NCBI GenBank assembly: GCA_900545075.1
Contig: UQXT01000018.1
Span: 1 to 27,117, forward strand
From: an uncultured Collinsella sp.
GTDB taxonomy: Bacteria; Actinomycetota; Coriobacteriia; Coriobacteriales; Coriobacteriaceae
Length of the DNA stretch: 27,117 bases
Direction of reading: 5' to 3'
In this document: positions 14,551-20,947 of the stretch, in pieces
How the letters are laid out: the number at the start of each line of letters is the position of its first letter
Position numbering within the stretch: position 1 is the first letter of the stretch
The notes under the pieces: generated by a model
Databases searched by the model: none
What the model was told of the DNA's origin: nothing
The model's input: only the letters and a program-made list of their open reading frames with translations
Made by a program: the position numbers and the translations under genes

Positions 14551-15033
14551 TTACGAGAAGAGCTTGCTCGTGTCCTCAACAGGCGTGCTCGGAACGCGCC
14601 TGATCTCTAACTCCACCCCCAATTCCTGCAGCTCTTTAAACGCAGCGACATCCTCGTCGTTAACTGCGACGGAGGTGGCGACTTGGCGCTTTCCTTCCGA
14701 CATGTGCATGTTGCCGATGTTTACCTTCTTTATAGGCACACCGCCCTTGACGAGCGTAAGCACGTCTTCCGGTGTTTCGGCCACGATGAAGATCTTCTGG
14801 CGCGGGCTCGCCTTGCCAATGACGTCGATGGTCTTCTGCAGAGAGAAGAAACGCGTAGCGACGCCGGCGGGAGCGGCCATCTTCATGAGGTTCTGGCGCA
14901 TGGTGTTGGACGCCACGTCGTCGTTGGCGACGAGGATGAGGTTGGAGCCCAGGGTGGAGTTCCACTGGGTGGCAACCTGACCATGAACCAGTCGGTTATC
15001 GATGCGGGTAAGAAGAATGTTGGGTTCTGCCAT
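14551..15033 (-). CDS. PTS mannose/fructose/sorbose-family EIIB
   Basis: A 160-residue cytoplasmic EIIB. The phosphorylation motif is RIDNRLVHGQV, with the phosphorylated residue at His17. Other family blocks are RFFSLQKTIDVI, LTLVKGGVPIKKVNIGNMH and FKELQELGVELEIRRVP. It takes phosphate from EIIA and passes it to the sugar as it comes through EIIC/EIID. It is 36 bp downstream of yajC. A closely related but histidine-less copy lies at 4804-5286, which makes this the functional reference. Confidence 0.94.
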   Translation of the reverse strand: MAEPNILLTRIDNRLVHGQVATQWNSTLGSNLILVANDDVASNTMRQNLMKMAAPAGVATRFFSLQKTIDVIGKASPRQKIFIVAETPEDVLTLVKGGVPIKKVNIGNMHMSEGKRQVATSVAVNDEDVAAFKELQELGVELEIRRVPSTPVEDTSKLFS

Positions 15034-15069
15034 GTTGATCAGCTTCCTTTCGTTATTTGCTGACGACAG

Positions 15070-15351
15070 TTACTTGATCTCCTGAATCGCGTAACGCGAA
15101 ACATCTACGACGGCTCCGGATCGGACTTTGATCTGGACCTTCTCGCCTTCGATGCCTTTGACGGTTCCGTAGATACCGCCGGCGAAAAGAACCTCTTGAC
15201 CCGGCTTGAGCTCGGTGTGCAGCTCCTTGAAGTACTTCTGCTTCTTCTTCATGTTGATTTGCGACCAGATGGTGTAAATCAAGCCCATGATGACAAGCAG
15301 GCCTAAAAGGGCGACCGAGGAGCTCAGGACGTTGGCTCCGAAATCGGCCAT
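15070..15351 (-). CDS. YajC-like membrane protein within the PTS operon
   Basis: A 93-residue protein with one N-terminal membrane helix (about residues 10-31, SSVALLGLLVIMGLIYTIWS), a basic stretch KKKQKYFKELHTELKPGQEV and a small beta-rich tail (GIYGTVKGIEGEKVQIKV). That is the YajC pattern. Canonical YajC joins the SecDF accessory complex, but here the gene is inside a PTS operon: its ATG overlaps the EIIA stop by one base (TAATG). YajC-like genes also accompany GalNAc/hyaluronan-type PTS genes in streptococci, as I recall. A specialised role in assembling the EIIC/EIID complex is a reasonable inference, not a demonstrated one. Confidence 0.87.
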   Translation of the reverse strand: MADFGANVLSSSVALLGLLVIMGLIYTIWSQINMKKKQKYFKELHTELKPGQEVLFAGGIYGTVKGIEGEKVQIKVRSGAVVDVSRYAIQEIK

Positions 15352-15794
15352 TAGATGCCGTCCTCGTCGCCGAAGATATCCTCTTCCTCGGAGCCGGCAA
15401 CGGATGCGACCGTCTGGGCGGTGACGCCCGTCTGGCCAACGGTCACGGCCTGCTCGCCAAGCTCGGCGAGCGTGGCATTGCCGCGGAGGAACAGAAGCTC
15501 AATAACCATGGGAAGGTTGGTGCCAGTCAGAACCTCGACGTTGTCGACATCCTGGGCAATCATCATCGACTGGTTGAACGGGGTGCCGCCAAGCAGGTCG
15601 GTAAAGACGAGCACGCCATCGCACTCCTCGCGCATGGCGGTAATAGCGGCGCGGAGATCCTCACCGTAGGAAGCAGCCTGGTCGCCCTCAAAAGGAACGA
15701 CGGTAAAAGCGGGCTGGTCGCCGGCAACCATAGCGATAGCGCTAGCTAGGCCGGGTGCGAACTGTCCATGACCGGTAAGAATAAAGCCAACCAT
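15351..15794 (-). CDS. PTS mannose-family EIIA
   Basis: A 147-residue EIIA. The N-terminus MVGFILTGHGQFAPGL carries the phosphorylated His9, and further family blocks are FEGDQAASYGEDL, GVLVFTDLLGGTPFNQS and GTNLPMVIELL. It receives phosphate from HPr and passes it to EIIB. The C-terminal 25 residues are acidic and probably disordered (GSEEEDIFGDED). It is the first gene of the leftward PTS operon, with AAGGGA before the ATG and a 700-bp regulatory gap upstream. The yajC start overlaps its stop codon. Confidence 0.94.
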   Translation of the reverse strand: MVGFILTGHGQFAPGLASAIAMVAGDQPAFTVVPFEGDQAASYGEDLRAAITAMREECDGVLVFTDLLGGTPFNQSMMIAQDVDNVEVLTGTNLPMVIELLFLRGNATLAELGEQAVTVGQTGVTAQTVASVAGSEEEDIFGDEDGI

Positions 15795-15910
15795 TCAAAT
15801 TTCCCTTCCGAAGGTGTGTACAATCTGAGTCCGATGATTTTCGGAAGCCAGCGGGCGCTCGCCCTTAAAGCTTCTTAGAAAGCGTTCTTTGAAGACCAGT
15901 GGTTTCTAAA

Positions 15911-15924
15911 CTGGTAGTAACCAC
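15911..15924. promoter_or_regulatory. Predicted AgaR/NagR-type operator upstream of the PTS operon
   Basis: CTGGTAGTAACCAC shares 13 of 14 bases with the perfect palindrome at 11618-11631. The flanking ACCAGTGGTTTCTAAACTGG (15895-15914) forms a second, overlapping inverted repeat. It lies 117 bp upstream of the EIIA start. Confidence 0.72.
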
Positions 15925-15980
15925 GTGACGTGTTGTTGTCACTATATCACCCCAGAAGAGGTCGCTTTCGTTGATTCATA

Positions 15981-16029
15981 CGGTAAAACGTTTTTGCACC
16001 GCTCACGGTGATAAATCGACCGTTTACCG
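15981..16029. promoter_or_regulatory. Degenerate inverted pair of CGGT-type sites
   Basis: CGGTAAAACGT (15981-15991) faces ACCGTTTACCG (16019-16029), with 9 of 11 positions inverted and centres 38 bp apart. Between them CACCG-CTCA-CGGTG makes a small hairpin. It resembles the exact pairs at 297-383 and 16217-16246. Confidence 0.5.
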
Positions 16030-16183
16030 GTCGTTAACACTTCTACCTGCGGTTTTAAACCGTTTCGAAATGCTTTGGCAAAAGATCGGAACTTTTCCTG
16101 TCCCTAAACAACGCAGGGCGGCTAAAAATAGCGTGTAGAAAAATTGCAGGTCATTGTGAAGATATGTGAATTGGTCTTTTTGA

Positions 16184-16206
16184 CTTAATACCAGTTAGAA
16201 CCAGTT
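16184..16206. promoter_or_regulatory. TGGT-rich site on the opposite strand
   Basis: The reverse strand reads ACTGGTTCTAACTGGTATT, similar to the forward-strand GTGGTTTCTAAACTGGTAG at 15899-15917. It is an inverted distant copy about 290 bp from the first, which would suit binding of the same regulator at two points. Confidence 0.5.
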
Positions 16207-16216
16207 TTGAGATTAT

Positions 16217-16246
16217 CGGTGAACGGTAGTTTTCGACCGTTCACCG
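16217..16246. promoter_or_regulatory. Perfect inverted pair of CGGTGAACGGT sites
   Basis: CGGTGAACGGT (16217-16227), an 8-base gap, then ACCGTTCACCG (16236-16246). The 16-base word TCGGTGAACGGTAGTT is identical to that at 296-311 in the other PTS regulatory region. It could also fold as an 11-bp RNA hairpin. Confidence 0.68.
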
Positions 16247-16455
16247 GTTACTTGCAATCGTTTGCAGTTGTTTTCCCATATGAATCGGGGAACCCGATGA
16301 AGCACTTGTGCGATCACGGAAAGTTTTGACATTTGTCCTCATCCCCCGCGCACCAAACTCAGGCACCCAAAATGAGCCAATAGTTCACGCTAATCGTTTT
16401 CAATCATTACTTACTCAATATTCGTAATTATTTATCGTTTATCGTTAATTCTGAT

Positions 16456-16471
16456 ATGATACAAGTATCAT
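16456..16471. promoter_or_regulatory. Palindromic operator at the DUF2975-HTH promoter
   Basis: ATGATAC-AA-GTATCAT, perfect 7-bp arms, overlapping a TATGAT -10 box (16455-16460) about 35 bp before the DUF2975 start. The weak -35 candidate is TTATCG at 16432-16437, 17 bp away. It is the obvious candidate site for autoregulation by the HTH protein of the pair. Confidence 0.65.
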
Positions 16472-16494
16472 CCAAGACATTGGTTGGAGGAGCT

Positions 16495-17133
16495 ATGATC
16501 CGCTGGAACGTATCCAAATCGAATGAAGCCATCGACCGTGAACAGGCAATAGCCGATCTGAGGAAGCTCACTCGCATCTGCAAATGGGCCACAATCTGCA
16601 TTACCACCGCGCTCGCTCTGGGACTCCTCGCAGTCATTGCGATTGACCTTCTACTCATATTGCCTGGACTCTCCCAAGGGTCGTGTCTCCAATCCGTAGA
16701 ACTTCAAGCCGGCGAAGGACCGTGCCTTGCTATCGTCGGTACCAATGCACAGGCCCCACTTATGCTCGTCGCACACGATGGTCACACTGCCATAGGAAGC
16801 CTCTTGATGACATGTCTCGCGCTTACCATCGCGCTAAGCGTGCGCAGGCTTTTCTTCAACATTGAAAAGAAAGGCAGGCCCTTTGACCTTGAATGTAACC
16901 AGACGCTTCGTCGAGTAGGACATTTATTCCTTATCGGCGGCGTTTCCGTGAGACTTCTTGGTGCCGTAATCACGGGAATGATACTCTCAGGATTTGGCGG
17001 CAGCTTTACGGATGCGTTCGTCGGCCAGTTATTCGAGCCCTCCATGCTCTTTGCAGGCCTGATTATTTGCCTGATTGCCAGCATCTTCCGCTACGGGTAT
17101 ATCCTGCAAAAACAAGATGACGAGTTGCTCTAG
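16495..17133 (+). CDS. DUF2975-like four-helix membrane protein
   Basis: A 212-residue membrane protein starting at MIRWNVSKSN; GGAGGAGCT directly before that ATG rules out the longer reading. Hydrophobic segments lie near residues 33-60, 100-118, 140-165 and 178-198. The piece GRPFDLECNQTLRRVGHLFLI and the ending FRYGYILQKQDDELL are typical of the DUF2975 family, which is nearly always paired with a small YozG-type HTH protein, as here (9 bp downstream). The function is unknown; the pairing suggests a membrane sensor that controls its partner. The extracytoplasmic loop between the first two helices has two cysteines (GSCLQSVELQAGEGPCL) that could form a disulfide. Confidence 0.8.
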   Translation: MIRWNVSKSNEAIDREQAIADLRKLTRICKWATICITTALALGLLAVIAIDLLLILPGLSQGSCLQSVELQAGEGPCLAIVGTNAQAPLMLVAHDGHTAIGSLLMTCLALTIALSVRRLFFNIEKKGRPFDLECNQTLRRVGHLFLIGGVSVRLLGAVITGMILSGFGGSFTDAFVGQLFEPSMLFAGLIICLIASIFRYGYILQKQDDELL

Positions 17134-17142
17134 GGGGAATTC

Positions 17143-17382
17143 ATGATTATTCTGCGGCTTGACCGCATGCTTGCCGAACGCAAGATCTCATCCAAAGAGC
17201 TTGCGGAACGCGTGGGCATCTCCCAGGTCAATATGTCGCGCATCAAGACGGGCAAGGTTTCTGCCGTGCGCTTTTCAACTCTTGACGCGATATGCCGGGC
17301 ACTCGACTGCCAACCGGGCGATGTGCTGGAATATATGCCTGACGATGAAGCCGATAATCTTTTTGGACTTAAAGATGAATAG
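17143..17382 (+). CDS. YozG-type HTH (Cro/CI family) regulator paired with DUF2975
   Basis: A 79-residue one-domain DNA-binding protein: LDRMLAERKISSKELAERVG, then SQVNMSRIKTGKVSAVRFS and LDAICRALDCQPGDVLEYMP. That is the compact XRE-type helix-turn-helix that accompanies DUF2975 membrane proteins. It begins 9 bp after its partner with GGGGGAATTC upstream, so the two are co-transcribed. Likely targets are its own promoter (palindrome at 16456-16471) and unknown others. It ends before a perfect 14-bp hairpin. Confidence 0.9.
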   Translation: MIILRLDRMLAERKISSKELAERVGISQVNMSRIKTGKVSAVRFSTLDAICRALDCQPGDVLEYMPDDEADNLFGLKDE

Positions 17383-17418
17383 CCATATTTAAGCCGCCAA
17401 TCATGCCCTCAACGCAAC

Positions 17419-17453
17419 AAGCCCCCTAGAACGATGTCAGTTCTAGGGGGCTT
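17419..17453. terminator. Hairpin terminator between convergent genes
   Basis: AAGCCCCCTAGAAC, a seven-base loop, GTTCTAGGGGGCTT: a perfect 14-bp stem. The T-run is short on both strands, but its place between the ends of the HTH gene and the leftward SurA-like gene suggests a shared terminator. Confidence 0.75.
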
Positions 17454-17495
17454 CATCAGATATTTCGGCTACGCGCTCGGCGGCTCAGGCAAACC

Positions 17496-18581
17496 TTACG
17501 CAAACAGGCCGTAGATGCTGATGTTGGCCTTGGCGTAGAGGCCGTTAGCATACTCGGTCCACTTGGAGCTGGCGCTCGAAGCCTGCGAGGAGTACTGCTG
17601 GTAGGCAGTGTAATAGGCGGTCATGGCCTGCTTATAGGTAGCGCTATCGGCCGTAAAGGCATCGTCAGCGAAGGCCTTGGCATAGGTGCTATCGGCGTCC
17701 TTCCAGGTGCCCTTTGAGCTATCCCACTCATCGCCGGCAAGGTTGATGATGTAGTCGGCGTAGTCCTTGCTCGCGGTCTCCTCGTTGCCGTCAGCAGGCT
17801 CGGTCGGGGCGGTTGGCATGCTTGCGGAGCTGTCGCCGACCTTCTTCTTATAGAGCTTCTGTAGCGTCGCGGACTGGCGGACGATCTGCTTGGCCTGGTC
17901 CTTGGACACGCCGTACTGCGTGGCCATGGTCTTGTAGTCGGAGGTGCCGATGGAATCCTCGGCGTACTTCTTCATTTCCTTGGAAGAAACGGTAATGCCC
18001 TCGTCCTCGGCAGCATCGAGCAGAATCTGGTTGCGCACGTAGGACAGGATGACGTCAGCAGAAGGAGCGGTGTAGTTGCCGTCGTCGTCCTTGACGGTGT
18101 CGAGACTGTACTGGCTCTCGATGGCCTCACGCGCGGTGATGTCGCTCTTCTTGCCGTTGTAGCTGTAGCTTGCCACGGTCGAATCGAGCTGGTCCTCGGT
18201 GAGGGTCGCCGAGCCGACGCCCTTGCCGCCAAAACCACCGTTGCCGATAAAGAAGCCGACCACGGCAGCGATCACGACGGCGACCACAAAGGCGGCAATC
18301 ATCGTCTTCTTGTGCTTGCAAGCGTGGTCGTCCACGTCGGAGTCGTCGTCCTCGTCCTGTTCCTCGGGCATGAGGTTCTCGTCAGCTGCATCCGCGGCGA
18401 TCTTTGCCTCCAGGCGAGCGTCCTCCTCCTCGGCCGTCGTACCGGCAGCAATGTGCTCAGCAGACGTGCCGGCGACCAGGTCGATCTTCTCGTCCTCGTC
18501 ACCGTCGGGGCCTTCGCCGCGCTCGATGATCTGGATGCCGTCGATCTCGTCCTTCTCGTCCTTCTTTTGAATCAGACCCAT
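17496..18581 (-). CDS. Membrane-anchored SurA-like protein
   Basis: A 361-residue protein in three parts: a very acidic cytoplasmic N-terminus of about 90 residues (EEQDEDDDSDVDDHACKHKK at its end), a single membrane helix at about 93-113 (MIAAFVVAVVIAAVVGFFIG), and an outer domain. The outer domain has a SurA/PrsA N-terminal-like pattern: ITAREAIESQYS, SADVILSYVRNQILLDAAEDEGI, KEMKKYAEDSIG, YGVSKDQAKQIVRQSATLQKLY. I see no peptidyl-prolyl isomerase domain, so it is more likely a chaperone-like or substrate-binding protein. The C-terminus is rich in Tyr, Ala and Ser. AAGGAG precedes the ATG. It lies 126 bp after the isocitrate dehydrogenase gene with a hairpin between them. Confidence 0.72.
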   Translation of the reverse strand: MGLIQKKDEKDEIDGIQIIERGEGPDGDEDEKIDLVAGTSAEHIAAGTTAEEEDARLEAKIAADAADENLMPEEQDEDDDSDVDDHACKHKKTMIAAFVVAVVIAAVVGFFIGNGGFGGKGVGSATLTEDQLDSTVASYSYNGKKSDITAREAIESQYSLDTVKDDDGNYTAPSADVILSYVRNQILLDAAEDEGITVSSKEMKKYAEDSIGTSDYKTMATQYGVSKDQAKQIVRQSATLQKLYKKKVGDSSASMPTAPTEPADGNEETASKDYADYIINLAGDEWDSSKGTWKDADSTYAKAFADDAFTADSATYKQAMTAYYTAYQQYSSQASSASSKWTEYANGLYAKANISIYGLFA

Positions 18582-18619
18582 ATCAGTTACTCCTTGTTAG
18601 GAAACATAGTCCCCAATAG

Positions 18620-18648
18620 AATACGCCCGACAGAGCGCCGGGCGTATT
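18620..18648 (-). terminator. Hairpin after the isocitrate dehydrogenase-like gene
   Basis: AATACGCCCG (18620-18629) pairs perfectly with CGGGCGTATT (18639-18648). The T-run on the reverse strand is poor, so termination may be partial. Confidence 0.55.
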
Positions 18649-18707
18649 GATTCTTAGGTTATACGCAAACACTTAAGTACTATTTAGGCGTTTGCAGTGT
18701 GCATGCC

Positions 18708-19793
18708 TTAGGCCAGGTGCGCGATAATGGCATCGGCAAAGGCCTGCGTGCCCACAGCGCCCTCAACGGAGCCGGTCTGGGCACGACGAACGTCGCCGGT
18801 AACCTGCTCACCCTCGTCGAGCGTGGCAGAAACGGCGGCGCGAATGCGATTGGCCGCGTCGTTCTCGCCCAGGTGATCGAGCATCATAGCCGCGGACAGA
18901 ATCTCGGCCGTGGGGTTAGCGATATCCTGGCCAGCGATATCGGGCGCGGAGCCGTGCGTCGCCTCGAAGATGGCGCAGTCGGCACCGATGTTGGAACCCG
19001 GAGCCATACCCAGTCCACCTACCAGACCGGCGCACAGGTCGCTCACAATGTCACCGTACAGGTTGGGCAGCACCAGGACATCGAAGTCGTTGGGGTTCTG
19101 GACCAGGCCCATGCAGGTGGCGTCGACAATCTTGTCGTTGAACTCGATATCGGGATAGTTGGCGGCCACCTCGCGCGCAACGCGCAGGAACAGGCCATCG
19201 GTCGCCTTCATGATGTTGGCCTTATGCACGGCCGTCACCTTTTTGCGGCCGCAGCGGCGGGCGTACTCAAAAGCGTACTCCACAATGCGGCGGCTCTTGG
19301 CGATGGAAATCGGCTTGATTGAGATGGCGGAATCCGCGGCGAAGGTCTTCTGGCCCGAGCGCTCGACGAGCTGCGAGAGCTCCTCGACCTCGGCAGCGCC
19401 CTCATCGAACTCGATGCCGGCATAGAGGTCCTCGGTGTTCTCGCGCACGATAACCAGGTCGACGTCGCGGAAGCGCGAGCCGTCGCCCGGCTGCGACAGG
19501 CAGGGGCGCACGCAGGCGTACAGGTCAAAATGCTTGCGCAGGGCGACGTTAACGCTGCGGAAACCCGTGCCGACCGGCGTGGTGATGGGGCCCTTGATAG
19601 CAACCTTGGTCTCGGCGACCGCATCGAGCACATGTTGGGGCAGCGGCGTGCCAAACTCGTCCATGACGCCGGCACCGGCCTCCTGGACGTTCCAGTTGAT
19701 CTGGACACCAGTGGCCTCGACCACGCGGCGCATAGCCTGCGTAATCTCGGGACCGATACCGTCACCAGGAATCAGGACTACATCGTGCGCCAT
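18708..19793 (-). CDS. Isocitrate/isopropylmalate dehydrogenase family protein, probably NAD-dependent isocitrate dehydrogenase
   Basis: A 361-residue beta-decarboxylating dehydrogenase. Motifs run in order: VVLIPGDGIGPEI at the N-terminus, SVNVALRKHFDLYACVRPC for substrate binding, VIVRENTEDLYAGIEF, KKVTAVHKANIMKATDGLF with the catalytic Lys, LPNLYGDIVSDLCAGLVGG with the metal-binding Asp residues, and EATHGSAPDIAG near the cofactor. The Ser-Val-Asn before LRK and the NTEDLYAGIE block favour isocitrate over isopropylmalate. The reaction would be isocitrate to 2-oxoglutarate in the cytoplasm, supplying glutamate synthesis. GAGGAGTAA at the end of the preceding gene serves as its ribosome site, so the two are tightly coupled. 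Homoisocitrate or isopropylmalate activity remains possible. Confidence 0.85.
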   Translation of the reverse strand: MAHDVVLIPGDGIGPEITQAMRRVVEATGVQINWNVQEAGAGVMDEFGTPLPQHVLDAVAETKVAIKGPITTPVGTGFRSVNVALRKHFDLYACVRPCLSQPGDGSRFRDVDLVIVRENTEDLYAGIEFDEGAAEVEELSQLVERSGQKTFAADSAISIKPISIAKSRRIVEYAFEYARRCGRKKVTAVHKANIMKATDGLFLRVAREVAANYPDIEFNDKIVDATCMGLVQNPNDFDVLVLPNLYGDIVSDLCAGLVGGLGMAPGSNIGADCAIFEATHGSAPDIAGQDIANPTAEILSAAMMLDHLGENDAANRIRAAVSATLDEGEQVTGDVRRAQTGSVEGAVGTQAFADAIIAHLA

Positions 19794-19799
19794 AATCTG

Positions 19800-20498
19800 T
19801 TACTCCTCGTCTTCGGCGTCGTCAGATTTTTTTACGCTAGCACGCTTCTTCTTTTTGGAGAGATCCAGGCCAAAACGTTTAACAAGCATTTCGCAAATCT
19901 CGCTCGAACGGGCCTTGAGATAGCTACCCTTGCCGTTCTCGGCATCGAACTTAAGGCGCAGCGCGAGCTTCTCGGCGACCTCAGCGTCAATCTCGCCCCG
20001 GCCAAACTCGTACAGGCAACCGAGCATGTCGCGATACTCGAGGTCGCCGTGGTAGCACTGGATGGCCTCGTCCAGGATGGGCCAAGCCTCGCGCGAACGC
20101 TCGACGCTCGTGGCGCCCCACACGCACAGCAGGCGGAAGGCGGCATAGCGCAGCGTGGAGGAGATCTCGTCGAACAGTGCGGTCTCGGCACCCTCAAAGG
20201 CATCGCCCAGCTGCTCGGGGCAGGTGGTGGCGAGCGCCGTCAGGGCATCGAGGGCCTCCCAGCGGGTCTGAGCCTCGGGGCGGTCGAGCGCCTCGATCAG
20301 CGCGGGCACGCAGGGCACGACGCGCTGCGGATCGCGCTCGGCAAGCAGGTGCAGCACGCGGGCGGCAAACTGACGGATGCGGCGCGTGGGGCAGCCGAGC
20401 TCCTGGACCAGGCGGTCGACGGCGTTCTCGTTCTCCTCTGCCAGCTGGAGCTGTGCCAGCTCCTCGTCGGTGAGCTGTTCGTCTTTGTTTTCTGCCAT
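19800..20498 (-). CDS. HEAT-repeat-like helical protein
   Basis: A 232-residue, mostly helical, charged protein of unknown function. The pieces LVQELGCPTRRIRQFAARVL, VPALIEALDRPEAQTRWEAL and EISSTLRYAAFRLLCVWG repeat a HEAT-like helical pattern. The N-terminus is acidic, and the C-terminus is a Lys-rich tail (LSKKKKRASVKKS) ending in acidic residues. It lies 15 bp after a small membrane protein and 6 bp before the dehydrogenase gene. It is probably a scaffold or interaction protein. I recognise the type from Coriobacteria genomes but can assign no role. Confidence 0.75.
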   Translation of the reverse strand: MAENKDEQLTDEELAQLQLAEENENAVDRLVQELGCPTRRIRQFAARVLHLLAERDPQRVVPCVPALIEALDRPEAQTRWEALDALTALATTCPEQLGDAFEGAETALFDEISSTLRYAAFRLLCVWGATSVERSREAWPILDEAIQCYHGDLEYRDMLGCLYEFGRGEIDAEVAEKLALRLKFDAENGKGSYLKARSSEICEMLVKRFGLDLSKKKKRASVKKSDDAEDEE

Positions 20499-20513
20499 AG
20501 TTACCTCTTCTTA

Positions 20514-20942
20514 CTATTTCTTAGCGTGCTTGCCAGCACCCTTGCTGTCATCGGTGACCGAGATGAGCTGTCGGTCGGCCGCGCCATTGCGACGCGCACG
20601 GCGGCGCTCCTCGGCATTGCCCGCGTCGGCGGCGGCGCGGTGAGCCTTGTTAACGTTAAAGACCTCGTCGTGTTTGCGCCACGGACCGACGGACTCGCCA
20701 AAGCTCATCTTAAGGCCGGCGATAAAGCCGCCGAGCCAGCCGATCGGCGCAAACTGCACCAGCGGGAACAGTGAGAACACCCAGGTCAGCAGGACGACTG
20801 CCGCCGCTCCCGCAAAGTTGGCAATCCAGTAGTCGCGCTTGGTGATGACACGCTTTTCGCACGCCCACTGGCCGCACAAAAAGCCAATGTAGATCGCAAA
20901 GAGAAAGAGCACCAGCGCAAGCACCACGAACGTCCAGCTCAT
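20514..20942 (-). CDS. Small membrane protein of unknown function
   Basis: A 142-residue protein starting MSWTFVVLALVLFLFAIYIG, at an ATG with GGGGAG eight bases before it; an upstream in-frame start would extend into the preceding gene. Two hydrophobic segments span about residues 3-23 and 40-62. A third, weaker one near 68-82 contains GWLGGFIAGLKMSFGESVGPW. The C-terminal half is basic and hydrophilic (AEERRRARRNGAADRQ) and probably cytoplasmic. It starts 5 bp after the dehydrogenase-like gene with the metal-binding tail and is part of the same leftward operon. No function can be read. Confidence 0.75.
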   Translation of the reverse strand: MSWTFVVLALVLFLFAIYIGFLCGQWACEKRVITKRDYWIANFAGAAAVVLLTWVFSLFPLVQFAPIGWLGGFIAGLKMSFGESVGPWRKHDEVFNVNKAHRAAADAGNAEERRRARRNGAADRQLISVTDDSKGAGKHAKK

Positions 20943-20947
20943 GGGCG

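Larger units (their letters stand above)
15795..16494. promoter_or_regulatory. Long regulatory region upstream of the PTS operon
   Basis: 700 bp without a convincing gene and clearly more AT-rich than its surroundings. It lies between the leftward PTS operon and the rightward DUF2975 gene. It contains a CTGGTAGTAACCA operator (15911-15924), a second TGGT-rich cluster on the other strand (16184-16206), two inverted pairs of CGGT-type sites (15981-16029 and 16217-16246), and a small symmetric CGGTTT-T-AAACCG (16050-16062). No PTS -10/-35 pair stands out. The density of symmetric sites suggests control by at least two proteins, possibly with looping. Confidence 0.6.

Noticed and set aside
4670..16055. 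15-base word TCTACCTGCGGTTTT shared by element B and the PTS upstream region
   Set aside because: One exact match of this length is not unlikely by chance in a window of this size, and the flanks do not agree.
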